The notes: a model not told the origin generated them from the sequence alone. Positions 27,547 through 36,487 are shown, counted from the first letter of the stretch. The stretch is 64,000 nucleotides of DNA from Clostridium collagenovorans DSM 3089 (GCF_900130005.1 NZ_FQXP01000004.1:136703-200702); one strand, 5' to 3'. Program-made: numbers and translations.

Positions 27547-27933
27547 CTATTTGTCTTGTGTCGGTTCTTTCTTTGCTTGTGGTTGAGCTTTGAATGAACT
27601 AGAATCCTTTGTCAGCACAATATCGTCTGCCTTGATATACCAGTCAACATCTGCTCCTTGATAGGTGGCAGTAGCAACGGTGTCCGCAATGGGATTGATA
27701 AGTTCCACCCGTGCGTTATAATCAAACTCTTTCAAAGGCACGCTGGCAGGAATACTTACTTGAATCATGCGTCCTTGTCCTTTGGATTTTAAGTCATAGG
27801 TACGTTCCTTGATTTCATCTGAAACCGACCCGTCTTCATTTTGGATTCTCACTTCACGACGTAGAGCAGAGAATTTCAATTCTCCAAAAGTCGTGTCTTT
27901 ATCTAATACAATGCCATTTGCTAATCTCATCAT
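27547..27933 (-). CDS. orf22: Tn916 Orf22, DUF961 (YdcP-like) protein
   Basis: A 128-residue member of the same family as Orf23 (DUF961), which is found at the head of Tn916/ICEBs1-type transfer operons. In related elements these proteins help replication and relaxase action. It is slightly longer at the C-terminus than Orf23. Confidence 0.92.
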   Translation of the reverse strand: MMRLANGIVLDKDTTFGELKFSALRREVRIQNEDGSVSDEIKERTYDLKSKGQGRMIQVSIPASVPLKEFDYNARVELINPIADTVATATYQGADVDWYIKADDIVLTKDSSSFKAQPQAKKEPTQDK

Positions 27934-27948
27934 TTTTCCTCTCTTTCT

Positions 27949-28263
27949 TTATTCTTTTATCATGTCGTCAGCATGTAAAAGGTAATTTGTAAAACCACGA
28001 GTGCCGATTTTGTAGCCCTCTGCGGTAATACGTGGATTGACTAACTTCACACGTTCCTCAAAGCCGAAATGTTTTTCGCCAGCTTCAGCAGGAAGCACCA
28101 CCACAATATCATCTGCTCTTTGAACATCAGAATAGAGATTATAGCTTCTTGATAAGACAGTTAGCCGTCCGTTGATTCTTCGCTGAACGACTTTATCCTC
28201 GCCAGCAAATTCTAAATTGCCGAATGTTTTTTCCATGTTGGGAATCACAAATTTAAGTTCCAT
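27949..28263 (-). CDS. orf23: Tn916 Orf23, DUF961 (YdcP-like) protein
   Basis: 104 residues, paralogous to Orf22 (both carry NLEF/ELKF-type and RVKLVNP/RVELINP motifs). It lies 15 bases upstream of orf22. Its role follows that of Orf22. Confidence 0.92.
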   Translation of the reverse strand: MELKFVIPNMEKTFGNLEFAGEDKVVQRRINGRLTVLSRSYNLYSDVQRADDIVVVLPAEAGEKHFGFEERVKLVNPRITAEGYKIGTRGFTNYLLHADDMIKE

Positions 28264-28285
28264 ATTTTTACCTATCCTTTCTTTT

Positions 28286-28360
28286 TTATTGGCTGAATGA
28301 ATGTTTGATGGTCTTAAAGAGTGGGGAACGACCTTTTGATTCTTGATTTTTTGTTTTCAT
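28286..28360 (-). CDS. orf24: Tn916 Orf24, 24-aa peptide
   Basis: A short frame MKTKNQESKGRSPLFKTIKH plus four residues, with GGAAGTG at the proper distance. It is at the head of the conjugation operon. The product is a basic peptide of unknown role. Confidence 0.75.
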   Translation of the reverse strand: MKTKNQESKGRSPLFKTIKHSFSQ

Positions 28361-28504
28361 AAGTTCACTTCCTTTCAAAATCGGGTAAAAAAATAGACAC
28401 CTCATTTTTTGAAGTGTCTACCTATTAAATATTCAAATTTTATTGGAAGTATCTTTATATCTTCACTTTTCAAGGATAAATCGTCGTATCAAAGCTCATT
28501 CATA

Positions 28505-28526
28505 AGTAGTAAATTAGTAGTAAATT
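28505..28526 (+). other. Integrase arm-type sites, right end
   Basis: Two adjacent perfect copies of AGTAGTAAATT (28505-28515 and 28516-28526), the counterparts of the left-end sites. Confidence 0.7.
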
Positions 28527-28660
28527 GAGTGGTTTTGACCTTGATAAAGTGTGATAAGTCCAGTTTTTATGCGGATAACTAGATTTTTATGCTATTTTTA
28601 TAATAAAAAAAGAGCTCATTTTATATAAGGTGCTATTTTAATTTAAGAAAACATTATTAA

Positions 28661-28722
28661 AAAGGGTGGTACCGCGAATATTTTGCCCCTTGAGTATAAA
28701 ACTCAAGGGGCTAATTTTTTTG
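28661..28722 (+). promoter_or_regulatory. T-box antiterminator/terminator before aspS2, no stem I present
   Basis: A good T-box sequence AGGGTGGTACCGCGAAT (28663-28679), then terminator arms GCCCCTTGAGT (28685-28695) and ACTCAAGGGGC (28701-28711) and a T-run. Only about 55 chromosomal bases lie between it and the right end of Tn916, too few for a tRNA-reading stem I. As it stands it should act as a plain terminator in front of the synthetase gene. Confidence 0.85.
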
Positions 28723-28734
28723 GAGGTAATTGAG

Positions 28735-30024
28735 ATGAAAAGAATTTTAATAAGTGAGTTGAGAAATCATTTGAATAAAGAAGTATGTGTTGAAGGATGG
28801 ATTCATAAAGTTAGAAAATTAAAAGCTGTAACCTTTGTAATTCTAAGAGATAGGTCAGGACTTCTTCAATGTGTACTTGATAATAATAGCTTTGAGGCTT
28901 TGGAATTAACATTAGAGTCTGTTGTATCTATTGATGGAATTGTTAAAGAAGGTAAGAATGCATTGAATTCCTTTGAACTACAAATAGAAGATATAAATAT
29001 TATTAGCAAGGTTAATGGAGAGCTTCCAATAGAAATAAATAAGGAAAACTTAGAAATAAATTTAGATACAATGCTTAATAATAGAGTGTTAAGCCTAAGG
29101 CATAGAAAGATTAGTTCTATTTTTAAGGTGCAAAATTTAATAGTGAATTCCTTTAGAGAATTCTTGAATAAGGAGGGATTTACAGAAATTCATACTCCTA
29201 AGATTGTTAAGGAAGGGGCAGAGGGTGGAACTGAGGTTTTTGAAGTAAAATACTTTGAAAATAAAGCTTATTTAGCACAAAGTCCACAATTCTACAAACA
29301 GATGATGGTTGGAGCAGGCTTTGAAAGAGTATATGAGGTTGCACATGCATACAGAGCAGAAGAGCATAATACCAATAGACATCTTAATGAATATGTAAGC
29401 ATGGACTTAGAGATGGGATTTATAGAAAATGAATATGACATTATGGACTTAGAAGAAAGTTTTTTAAGATTTATGATAAATTATTTAGAAAAGCAAGGAG
29501 GGGAATATATTCAGTTATTGGATGTGAAATTACCAGTAATAACTGAAAAAATACCAAGAATAAAATTTAAAGAAGCAGTTGAAATTTTGAAGAAAACTTA
29601 CAATAAGGAAGGTATTGAAGAGGACTTGGATCCAGAGGCAGAAAAACTTTTATGTAAGTATGTGAAGGAGAAATTTAATAGCGACTTTGTATTTTTAACT
29701 AATTATCCAAGGAAAAAGAGACCTATGTATACTATGCCTTGTGGTAATGAGGAAACTCATAGCTTCGACCTTTTGTTTAGAGGAATAGAAATTACCACTG
29801 GTGGACAAAGAATTCATGAATATAATATGCTTGTAGAGAACATGAAGTATAAAGGACTTAATCCTAGTAATTATGAAAGTTATTTAGAGCTATTTAAGCA
29901 TGGAATGCCTAAACATGGTGGTATTGCTATAGGCTTAGAAAGAATAACAGCAAAGATTTTAGGGTTAGAAAATGTAAGGGAAGCTACATTGATTCCAAGG
30001 GATAGAAAAAGACTAGTTCCTTAA
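28735..30024 (+). CDS. aspS2: Archaeal-type (probably non-discriminating) aspartyl-tRNA synthetase
   Basis: 429 residues: an OB-fold anticodon-binding domain (1-100) and a class II catalytic domain. Motif 2 is RVYEVAHAYRAEEHNTNRHL, motif 3 GIAIGLERITAKILG, with the typical end PRDRKRLVP. It lacks the long insertion of the bacterial AspRS, so it is the AspS2 type that often also charges tRNA-Asn for the GatCAB route. The ATG at 28735 follows TGGAGG; an upstream frame to 28666 runs through the terminator and is not used. Its T-box promoter is separated by Tn916, so expression may be reduced or supplied from elsewhere. Confidence 0.93.
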   Translation: MKRILISELRNHLNKEVCVEGWIHKVRKLKAVTFVILRDRSGLLQCVLDNNSFEALELTLESVVSIDGIVKEGKNALNSFELQIEDINIISKVNGELPIEINKENLEINLDTMLNNRVLSLRHRKISSIFKVQNLIVNSFREFLNKEGFTEIHTPKIVKEGAEGGTEVFEVKYFENKAYLAQSPQFYKQMMVGAGFERVYEVAHAYRAEEHNTNRHLNEYVSMDLEMGFIENEYDIMDLEESFLRFMINYLEKQGGEYIQLLDVKLPVITEKIPRIKFKEAVEILKKTYNKEGIEEDLDPEAEKLLCKYVKEKFNSDFVFLTNYPRKKRPMYTMPCGNEETHSFDLLFRGIEITTGGQRIHEYNMLVENMKYKGLNPSNYESYLELFKHGMPKHGGIAIGLERITAKILGLENVREATLIPRDRKRLVP

Positions 30025-30487
30025 TAAAATTTTAACTAATAACTAAAATACAAAAATCATTTGCTTAAGTGAAGAATTAACTATTAATTAAGAAAAGATA
30101 TATAGATAAAATCTAAATTATTTAAAAATCTATAATATATGGGTTGTTATATTGATAAATTTATATACAACATAATGGATTTGGAATTGATTTGCAAAAC
30201 TCAGTGTATTGTAAATATTATTTTTTAGTGTGACAGCCCAATATATTAGGTTACTTTTAAAGAATAAAACATTCATTTAGCTTATAGTATATGATAAAAT
30301 ATCTATAAAAATAAAATATTCAAAATAAAGTAAGAATATGGTTTGAAAGTCTATTTTGTAGTTTATTACTTAGAATAATTCTAAAGAGCCATATAAAATA
30401 ACCTATTTCATGTATTTACATAATATTAGATAAATATAGCCTTCAAATCTATGCTAAATTATAAAGAAAAATTTCTAGAGGTGATAT
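30025..30487. other. AT-rich intergenic region
   Basis: About 460 bases. I see no gene, no clear terminator for aspS2 and no RNA structure that I can support. Confidence 0.4.
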
Positions 30488-31009
30488 ATGAATATATTTG
30501 AATATAATCGAATTATTATTATTGGCAATAATGGTAGTGGTAAAAGTTTTTTAGCTAGAGAAATAGGTGCTATAACGGGATTACCAGTTACTCATTTAGA
30601 TGCGCAATTTTGGGGTCCTAATTGGGAGAAGCCAACAAAGGAACAATGGATAACTAAGCAAAGTGAATTTATATCAAAGGAAAAATGGATTATAGATGGT
30701 AATCATACAGAAACAATGGAATTAAGAGTTAAAAATGCAGAATTAATAATATTTCTTGATATAAATAGACTTGTATGTTTATTTAGTGTACTTAAACGAT
30801 ATGGTACAAAACGAGCAGATATGCCTCAAAACCTTGAAGAAAGATTTGATTTAGAGTTTTTTAAATTTTTAAAAGGTCTATGGACATTTAATAAAACTAG
30901 AAAAGAGGTTATTAATGATCTACATAAAAGATATTCACATAAGCCTTTTTTAGTTCTTAGAAGTAGGAGAGAAATAAATAATTTATTAAAACAATTGAAT
31001 ATTATGTAA
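30488..31009 (+). CDS. P-loop nucleotide kinase-like protein (DNA topology modulator FlaR type)
   Basis: 173 residues. Walker A GNNGSGKS (13-20) is followed by HLDAQFWGPNW and WIIDGNHTETME, which are the landmarks of the adenylate-kinase-like proteins annotated as topology modulation protein FlaR. The biochemical role is not established. AGAGGTGA precedes the ATG. It is followed by a terminator. Confidence 0.85.
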   Translation: MNIFEYNRIIIIGNNGSGKSFLAREIGAITGLPVTHLDAQFWGPNWEKPTKEQWITKQSEFISKEKWIIDGNHTETMELRVKNAELIIFLDINRLVCLFSVLKRYGTKRADMPQNLEERFDLEFFKFLKGLWTFNKTRKEVINDLHKRYSHKPFLVLRSRREINNLLKQLNIM

Positions 31010-31093
31010 TAAAATGTTATATACATATTATAGTTATAAAGGTATGAGATTTATTTTAGTATGACAGAGCAATATTAAGTAGATGATAAATTG

Positions 31094-31126
31094 AAAAAAC
31101 AAGACTAAAAAAAGCCTTGTTTTTTT
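31094..31126 (+). terminator. Intrinsic terminator after the P-loop gene
   Basis: Arms AAAAAACAAG (31094-31103) and CTTGTTTTTT (31116-31125), T-rich end. It may serve both strands. Confidence 0.75.
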
Positions 31127-31198
31127 ATTATATAAATTTTAGTATATTATTTTTATATTGAATAAAACAAACCTTAGAAAAGTTATAGATAACAATTA

Positions 31199-31760
31199 TT
31201 AATTATTATTTTTCATTAATATATAATCATAATAAGCAGATATGTACTCTTCATCATCTAGTTTTCTTTTGATTATTCGTTTTTCCTTGTATAGAATTTC
31301 AAATTCACCGAAATATTGTTCGATTTCAGTATCATTATAATGACAATAAAGCACTTCATCATTATCATTGATATCTATGAATTCTCCATTACCTATCGCA
31401 GTACCTTTACCATATGAATCACATTCTTCACTTAAAAAATTCACATAACATAGTCCTCCATATTTTAATACTCGGTAAAACTCTAATAATGCAAGTGAAA
31501 AGTCTGCTTTTCTTATATGAACTGATGTATTATATGAAAATAAGAAACTAAAAAATTCGTTATCAAATGGAATTTTCATCATGTCACCTTGTATAATATT
31601 TAAATCTAAATTATGTTCATCACAGAATAAATTAGCCTTTTGTAATTGGTCTTTACATAATTCAATTCCATAAGTTTTATATCCAAACTCGTAAAATAAA
31701 GAAAGAGGTAGATTATTGTTTAGAAAATTAAAAGTAGTTAATTTATACTCTCAGTGGTAA
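31199..31760 (-). pseudogene. SAM methyltransferase remnant, N-terminus missing
   Basis: The frame codes for the middle and end of a class I methyltransferase: YKTYGIELCKDQL (motif II region), IIQGDMMKIPFDNEFFSFLF (motif III/IV) and LLEFYRVLKYGGLCYVNFL. The glycine-rich SAM motif I and everything before it are absent: upstream the frame meets a stop near 31755 with no start codon. The ATG at 31582 would make only 127 residues without the cofactor loop. It is inactive unless a very unusual start is used. Confidence 0.75.
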
Positions 31761-31854
31761 CTTTAAAGTGCCTAATTGTTAAGTTCTTCAGCTATTAGTA
31801 CAATAAAGACAAGTTAAAGGTAACTTATAAAAAGAAAATAAAGTTATATATTAA

Positions 31855-31918
31855 AGGAGGTGAACTTTAGTAAGGGAATGGATTTTAATAATGAATTCTC
31901 TTACTGAAGATAATTATG
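31855..31918 (+). promoter_or_regulatory. Ribosome site with hairpin spacer (site 3 of 4)
   Basis: AAAGGAGG ends at 31860, 55 bases from the ATG at 31916. Arms CTTTAGTAAG (31865-31874) and CTTACTGAAG (31900-31909) give a 10-bp stem with one G-U. Unpaired spacers are 4 and 6 bases. Confidence 0.8.
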
Positions 31919-32254
31919 TTAAAACATGTAAATGAAAAAGAATTTGAAATAGAAGTATTAAATGAGGATAAATTAGTTGTTGTTGATTTCTTTGCAACTT
32001 GGTGTGGACCTTGTAAGATGTTAGCACCTGTATTAGAAGAAATTCAAGGGGAAATGGATAATGTAAAAATAGTTAAAGTAGATATAGATGAAAATCCTAA
32101 TTTAGCTGCTCAATATGGAGTTAGCAATATACCTACAATAAAATTATTTAAAAATGGAGATGCTATTACTACAAAGGTTGGGTTTGCACCTAAGGATTCT
32201 TTAGTTGGAATGATAGAAAACGCTCATAAGGGTAAAAGCAATTCAATCTTATAA
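31916..32254 (+). CDS. trxA: Thioredoxin
   Basis: A 112-residue cytoplasmic disulfide reductase. The active site is WCGPC (C30, C33), with cis-Pro in NIPTIKLF and the DIDENPNLAAQYGV helix. The length is normal. No thioredoxin reductase gene is adjacent. The neighbours (HxlR-type regulator and a CcdA-TlpA fusion) suggest a thiol-redox group. Confidence 0.96.
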   Translation: MLKHVNEKEFEIEVLNEDKLVVVDFFATWCGPCKMLAPVLEEIQGEMDNVKIVKVDIDENPNLAAQYGVSNIPTIKLFKNGDAITTKVGFAPKDSLVGMIENAHKGKSNSIL

Positions 32255-32327
32255 ATCATAGATATTTATAATTAATAAAAAATTGTAACTATGAATATTA
32301 TACATTTGTGATATATAATATATCTAC

Positions 32328-32352
32328 CTATCTTACTATAGTAGGAAGATAG
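32328..32352 (+). promoter_or_regulatory. Dyad upstream of the HxlR-type gene
   Basis: CTATCTT (32328-32334) and AAGATAG (32346-32352) around a central ACTATAGT palindrome. It could be the operator of the following regulator or a weak trxA terminator. Confidence 0.4.
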
Positions 32353-32422
32353 TATTTTAAAAATAATATATTAAGTTCTAATGAAGAACTTATATTTAAG
32401 GAATATTATATGGGAGGAAAGA

Positions 32423-32755
32423 ATGTATAATATAGATTCAATTATGTACGGTTGTCCTGTTGAGGCATTATCCAATATATTAGGAAAAAAGTGGGTAGCT
32501 CAAATTATATGGAGTATACAAGATAAAAGTATTAGATTTGGTGAACTTCAAAGAAGGCTAGATGGATGTAGTAAAAAAATGCTTACACAGCAACTAGAGA
32601 TGTTAATTGAGAATAACATCATAATAAATGATAAAAAAACAATAAATAACATTGTAGAATCAACTTATTATTTAAGTGAAGCAGGGATATTATTATTACC
32701 CATTATGTCAAAAATGATAAAGTGGAGCAATGATAATCTTGCTTGTGGAAGATAA
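32423..32755 (+). CDS. HxlR-family winged-helix regulator
   Basis: 110 residues. The start MYNIDSIMYGCPVEAL at 32423 has GGGAGGAAAG upstream; the earlier ATG at 32381 lacks a ribosome site. The conserved Cys11, in the place used by redox- or aldehyde-sensing HxlR/HypR proteins, is followed by GKKWVAQIIWSI and the recognition helix CSKKMLTQQLEML. It probably controls the neighbouring redox genes in response to disulfide or electrophile stress; that is inference from the family. Confidence 0.88.
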   Translation: MYNIDSIMYGCPVEALSNILGKKWVAQIIWSIQDKSIRFGELQRRLDGCSKKMLTQQLEMLIENNIIINDKKTINNIVESTYYLSEAGILLLPIMSKMIKWSNDNLACGR

Positions 32756-32894
32756 TTAAATAAATAGTATTAAATAATAGCTAATATAAGGTTGTTATTT
32801 AATACTATTTTTTATATAAGGTATATAATTGTATCTTAATTATTAGAGGTTTAAAAAGTAAAGTTTAGAAATTATGATTCAGGAGGAATTTTCA

Positions 32895-34112
32895 GTGGAA
32901 AATATCAATTTTTTTATTGTGTTTATAGAGGGAATATTATCGATTTTCTCGCCGTGTATTTTGCCGATACTTCCCATATATTTAAGTATGTTGTCTAATA
33001 GTAGTGTAGATGATTTAAAAAGTTCTAACTCTTCAAAGAGCGTTTTAATAAAAAATACTATATTCTTTACATTAGGTATCTCTATGACCTTTTTCATATT
33101 AGGGTCCTCAATAAGTGTATTAAGCTCATTCTTCACAACTAATAAAAATATTATAATGTTAATAGGGGGAATTATAATATTAATTATGGGGTTGTTCTAT
33201 TTAGGGGTAATAAAATCTAATTTCTTAAATAGAGAGAAAAGAATTAATGTTGAATATAAAACAATGTCACCATTATCAGCTTTTTTCTTAGGGTTTACAT
33301 TTAGTTTTGGTTGGACTCCATGTATTGGACCAATATTAGCTTCAGTTCTAGTTATGGCATCTAGTTCAAGCAGTTTTCTTACAGCTAATTTATTAATCTT
33401 AATTTACACAATAGGATTTATTTTACCATTTATAATAGCATCAGTATTTTATAGTAAGTTATATAAAAAGTTTGATAAAGTTAAGAAGTACATGAACGAG
33501 ATTAAGAAGATAAGTGGAATCTTTATTATAATAGCTGGGTTAATCATGCTAGTAAATGGAGTTATGGGAATAAATAGAGAGCTATCAACTAATAGAGAAT
33601 CAGGAAATCAAACTCAAAGTAGTGAAAATAGTAATGGTTCAAGTAATGTTGTAGAAAATAAAGAGAAAAAAAGTAAGGAGGAAGCAATAAAAGCGTTAGA
33701 CTTTACTTTATATGATCAATATGGAAATGAACATAAACTTAGTGAATATAAGGGTAAAACTATATTTTTAAACTTCTGGGCAACTTGGTGTCCACCATGT
33801 AGAGAGGAAATGCCTTATATAGATGAATTATATAAAGAGTATAATGAAAATAACGATGATGTAATAATACTTGGAGTATCAACTCCTAATGTGGGGAGAG
33901 AAGGCTCTGCAGACCATGTAAAGGATTTTTTAAACAAGGAAGGATATACTTTCCCAGTTGTTTTTGATGAAAAGTCACCTATGGCATTTGAGTATGGTAT
34001 AAATGCATTCCCTTCAACCTTTATAATAAACAAAGAGGGATATATAACTAAATATATTCCAGGAGCAATGAGTAAAAAAACTATGAAGAATTTAATAGAG
34101 AGTGAAAGATAA
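32895..34112 (+). CDS. CcdA-TlpA fusion, membrane thiol-disulfide relay
   Basis: 405 residues. The N-terminal half is a six-helix CcdA/DsbD-type domain with the paired cysteines in FSPCILP and FGWTPCIGP. After a low-complexity linker (about 225-265, rich in S, N, E, K) comes an extracellular TlpA/redoxin domain with FLNFWATWCPPCREEMP. Electrons would pass from cytoplasmic thioredoxin through the membrane domain to the outer redoxin. The start is a GTG at 32895, with AGGAGG 8 bases upstream. It is the third gene of the redox group. Confidence 0.9.
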   Translation: MENINFFIVFIEGILSIFSPCILPILPIYLSMLSNSSVDDLKSSNSSKSVLIKNTIFFTLGISMTFFILGSSISVLSSFFTTNKNIIMLIGGIIILIMGLFYLGVIKSNFLNREKRINVEYKTMSPLSAFFLGFTFSFGWTPCIGPILASVLVMASSSSSFLTANLLILIYTIGFILPFIIASVFYSKLYKKFDKVKKYMNEIKKISGIFIIIAGLIMLVNGVMGINRELSTNRESGNQTQSSENSNGSSNVVENKEKKSKEEAIKALDFTLYDQYGNEHKLSEYKGKTIFLNFWATWCPPCREEMPYIDELYKEYNENNDDVIILGVSTPNVGREGSADHVKDFLNKEGYTFPVVFDEKSPMAFEYGINAFPSTFIINKEGYITKYIPGAMSKKTMKNLIESER

Positions 34113-34276
34113 GTTGTAAGTAAATGATTCACAATGAATATTATGACTTAGTGTAAAATTAATTCTAAGCTTTAAGTAGAGTATATATATCTTAAAGCTT
34201 AGAATTTTTGTGTTTATATGAGTAAATTTTAGTGTGTTTAAGTTAGCTTATTAAAGTAATATTAAGGTTAACTAGG

Positions 34277-34918
34277 TTATAAAATTAAGCTTAGCTTACC
34301 ACTATTCATTTTATAAATCTCATCACATAAAATTTCGATATCTTCTTTATTGTGACTAGCTATTAATATAGTTACATTTTGAGACTTTAATTTTAGTAGT
34401 AAGTCTCTTACTAATTCTACTCCTTCTTCGTCTAAACCATTCATAGGTTCATCTAAAATCAATAATTTTGGATTTTCCATTATTGCTTGAGCTATTCCTA
34501 ATCTTTGTTTCATGCCTAAAGAATACTTTTTAACGGGAGTTTTATCTTCTGCATCTAAGCCTAAAAGATTTATAGAATCTTTAATTTGCTGTTCACCTAT
34601 ACAATGCTTTATACTAGCTAACATTTCTAAATTTTTAAAACCACTATATTGAAGTAAGAACCCAGGGTTTTCAATTATAACACCAGTATCTTCTGGTAAA
34701 TCTCCTTTATGTATAGCTTTGTTAAAAACAAATATTTCTCCTTCACTTGGCTTTATAAAGCCACAGATTGACTTGAATAACATAGTTTTACCTGAACCAT
34801 TTCGTCCAACTATACCGTAGATTTTACCAGGCTCAAGATTTAAATTCACTTTATCTAATATTACCTTAGAGCCCACTATCTTAGATAAATTATTTATTTG
34901 TATAATATTATTTTTCAA
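34277..34918 (-). CDS. ABC transporter ATP-binding protein
   Basis: 213 residues. Walker A GRNGSGKT, signature YSLGMKQRLG, Walker B LLILDEPMNG, switch His in IASHNKED. It is the last gene of an operon with three permease-like proteins and a small secreted peptide gene. The overlap with the preceding gene is 4 bases. It is probably the motor for peptide export or self-protection. Confidence 0.9.
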   Translation of the reverse strand: MKNNIIQINNLSKIVGSKVILDKVNLNLEPGKIYGIVGRNGSGKTMLFKSICGFIKPSEGEIFVFNKAIHKGDLPEDTGVIIENPGFLLQYSGFKNLEMLASIKHCIGEQQIKDSINLLGLDAEDKTPVKKYSLGMKQRLGIAQAIMENPKLLILDEPMNGLDEEGVELVRDLLLKLKSQNVTILIASHNKEDIEILCDEIYKMNSGKLSLIL

Positions 34919-35658
34919 TAAATATCCCTCCCCATAAACAATGACTTAATGCCATAAAATGTAATAACTAAAAATACTAATATTAAAGTTATAGAAAATA
35001 CGTAATTAAAATTATAAGAAATATGTTTTATTAACATACCTTGACTAATTAACAAATACTTATTTATATTTCCTTCTATAGAAGTTGAAATAATAGTAAA
35101 GAAAAATATTAGTGTAAAAACTAAATTTTCATTTTTTATAAAGAAAAACATTAATATTCCTATTAGAGAAAATGTGTAACTAAATAATATGCATAATAGG
35201 AAAATTTTAAAGAGATAAATTGAATTTATAGTAGTAAATAATAGTTTTAAGTTAAATGAAATTAATACAAGGAAGCCTATTAAATAATATAAAATGCAAA
35301 TGCAAAACATAGAGACTAATAAACTATTAATAAAGGTTTTTTTATCTGAAACTCTTAATAATGTCATGTGGAGCTTCTCGTATACTTCAGTATAAAATAA
35401 TTTTAGTATAATATATAAAATAAAGAATTGAATAGCACTCCATTTTAAAAATTCTATTGGCAATTCACTTATTTTAGGTACTCCGTAAAAGGATAGGTTT
35501 AGTAATTCGTTAAAGGTATTAATTTCATATGAACTTAAGGTTATTAAGTTTACAAGAATAAATAATATAGACACTTGGAATATATTTTTTTTAGAAATAA
35601 AACCTAATACATTATTTTTTACAATATTTAAGTTTATGTTCATAAAATTACTTTTCAT
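34915..35658 (-). CDS. ABC-2-like permease subunit
   Basis: 247 residues with about six hydrophobic helices and no recognised soluble domain. It overlaps its neighbours on both sides, so it forms a complex with the ATPase at 34277 and the two upstream permeases by context. The sequence is very AT-rich (F, I, L, N rich). Confidence 0.7.
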   Translation of the reverse strand: MKSNFMNINLNIVKNNVLGFISKKNIFQVSILFILVNLITLSSYEINTFNELLNLSFYGVPKISELPIEFLKWSAIQFFILYIILKLFYTEVYEKLHMTLLRVSDKKTFINSLLVSMFCICILYYLIGFLVLISFNLKLLFTTINSIYLFKIFLLCILFSYTFSLIGILMFFFIKNENLVFTLIFFFTIISTSIEGNINKYLLISQGMLIKHISYNFNYVFSITLILVFLVITFYGIKSLFMGRDIY

Positions 35659-36487
35659 AATAAAAGTCCACCTTAGATTTTATTATATTTCCTATAATGA
35701 TTAATACTGTAATTAATATTACCCAATATAATATTCTATAAACTATGCTAAATACATTAATATCACCAATTGGAAAACTCAAGATAATGAGATTATAATA
35801 TAAAGATATTTTCCTTATAAAATCAACTCCTAAATCACCAGTATAAATAACTATATTTAAGCAGTTTATAAAAAACATAATAGAAAATGAAATAATTTTA
35901 TTTTTTATAATTAAAGAAAGAATAAAAATTGATAGTCCTATAACTATAAAAAAACAAATTACAAAAAAGAAGTTTATGAGAACAAAAGTTAATGGTGAAA
36001 ATGTTTTCATAATGTATGAAAGCATTTCTTGACTGTATAAGTAAGTTATTGTATTGTTACTTGCTAAATTAACAATATATTGGCTCCAAGAATTATTTAA
36101 ATCTAGTTTAATAACTCCTTGTAAAAAACATTGAGAAAATATTACAGTTGCAAAAGTAAATGAATAAAGAAAAATTTTATATACATTAAATTTATACCAT
36201 TCCATGCTACTGGAATTCTTTAAAAAAACATATTTATAAAAGCCTTTATTAGAAGTTATATTGTAGTATAGTAAACAAAATAATAAAAATAGCATATAAG
36301 CAATCGCTAAATAGCTATTAGAAAGTGAAATACTTATATCATATATATTAAGTTGACTTACATTATTATATTTTAGAAGTAATAAATATTCAGAAAATAC
36401 ATAAGTTATCAAAGCTATTAAAACAAAATAATTAATTTTCATATTTCCTATAGTAATTTTTAAGTAGTAATAAAATTTATTCTTCAC
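35648..36487 (-). CDS. Polytopic membrane protein of the same ABC operon
   Basis: 279 residues with about six helices. The likely start is the GTG at 36487, inside the last codons of the upstream gene and behind GGGGTG. A longer frame to 36526 would start well inside that gene without a ribosome site. No family motif. Confidence 0.65.
   Translation of the reverse strand: MKNKFYYYLKITIGNMKINYFVLIALITYVFSEYLLLLKYNNVSQLNIYDISISLSNSYLAIAYMLFLLFCLLYYNITSNKGFYKYVFLKNSSSMEWYKFNVYKIFLYSFTFATVIFSQCFLQGVIKLDLNNSWSQYIVNLASNNTITYLYSQEMLSYIMKTFSPLTFVLINFFFVICFFIVIGLSIFILSLIIKNKIISFSIMFFINCLNIVIYTGDLGVDFIRKISLYYNLIILSFPIGDINVFSIVYRILYWVILITVLIIIGNIIKSKVDFYYEK

Larger units (their letters stand above)
10593..28605. 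mobile_element. Tn916: Tn916-family integrative and conjugative element carrying tet(M)
   Basis: A complete element of about 18.0 kb. Gene order from the left end is int, xis, (orf5), orf8, orf7, orf9, orf6, tet(M), orf12 and orf13 through orf24, as in Tn916. All large genes are full length. The left end contains CTTTTTATATTTTC and the right end GATTTTTATGCTATTTTTA; I place the ends to within about 15 bases because Tn916 makes no target duplication, only 6-base coupling sequences. Both ends carry paired AGTAGTAAATT-type integrase arm sites. There is no group II intron in orf14 and there are no added erm or aph genes, so this is the basic Tn916 form. Base composition is clearly richer in GC than the flanks. 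Confidence 0.95.

Noticed and set aside
10593..28605. Tn5397 or Tn1545 instead of Tn916
   Set aside because: The element has a tyrosine integrase with Xis, no serine recombinase, an uninterrupted orf14, and no erm or aph genes.
10310..28722. The two T-box parts as a duplication made by the insertion
   Set aside because: Their sequences differ in the T-box core, in terminator stems and in loops, so they are separate elements, and Tn916 makes no such duplications.
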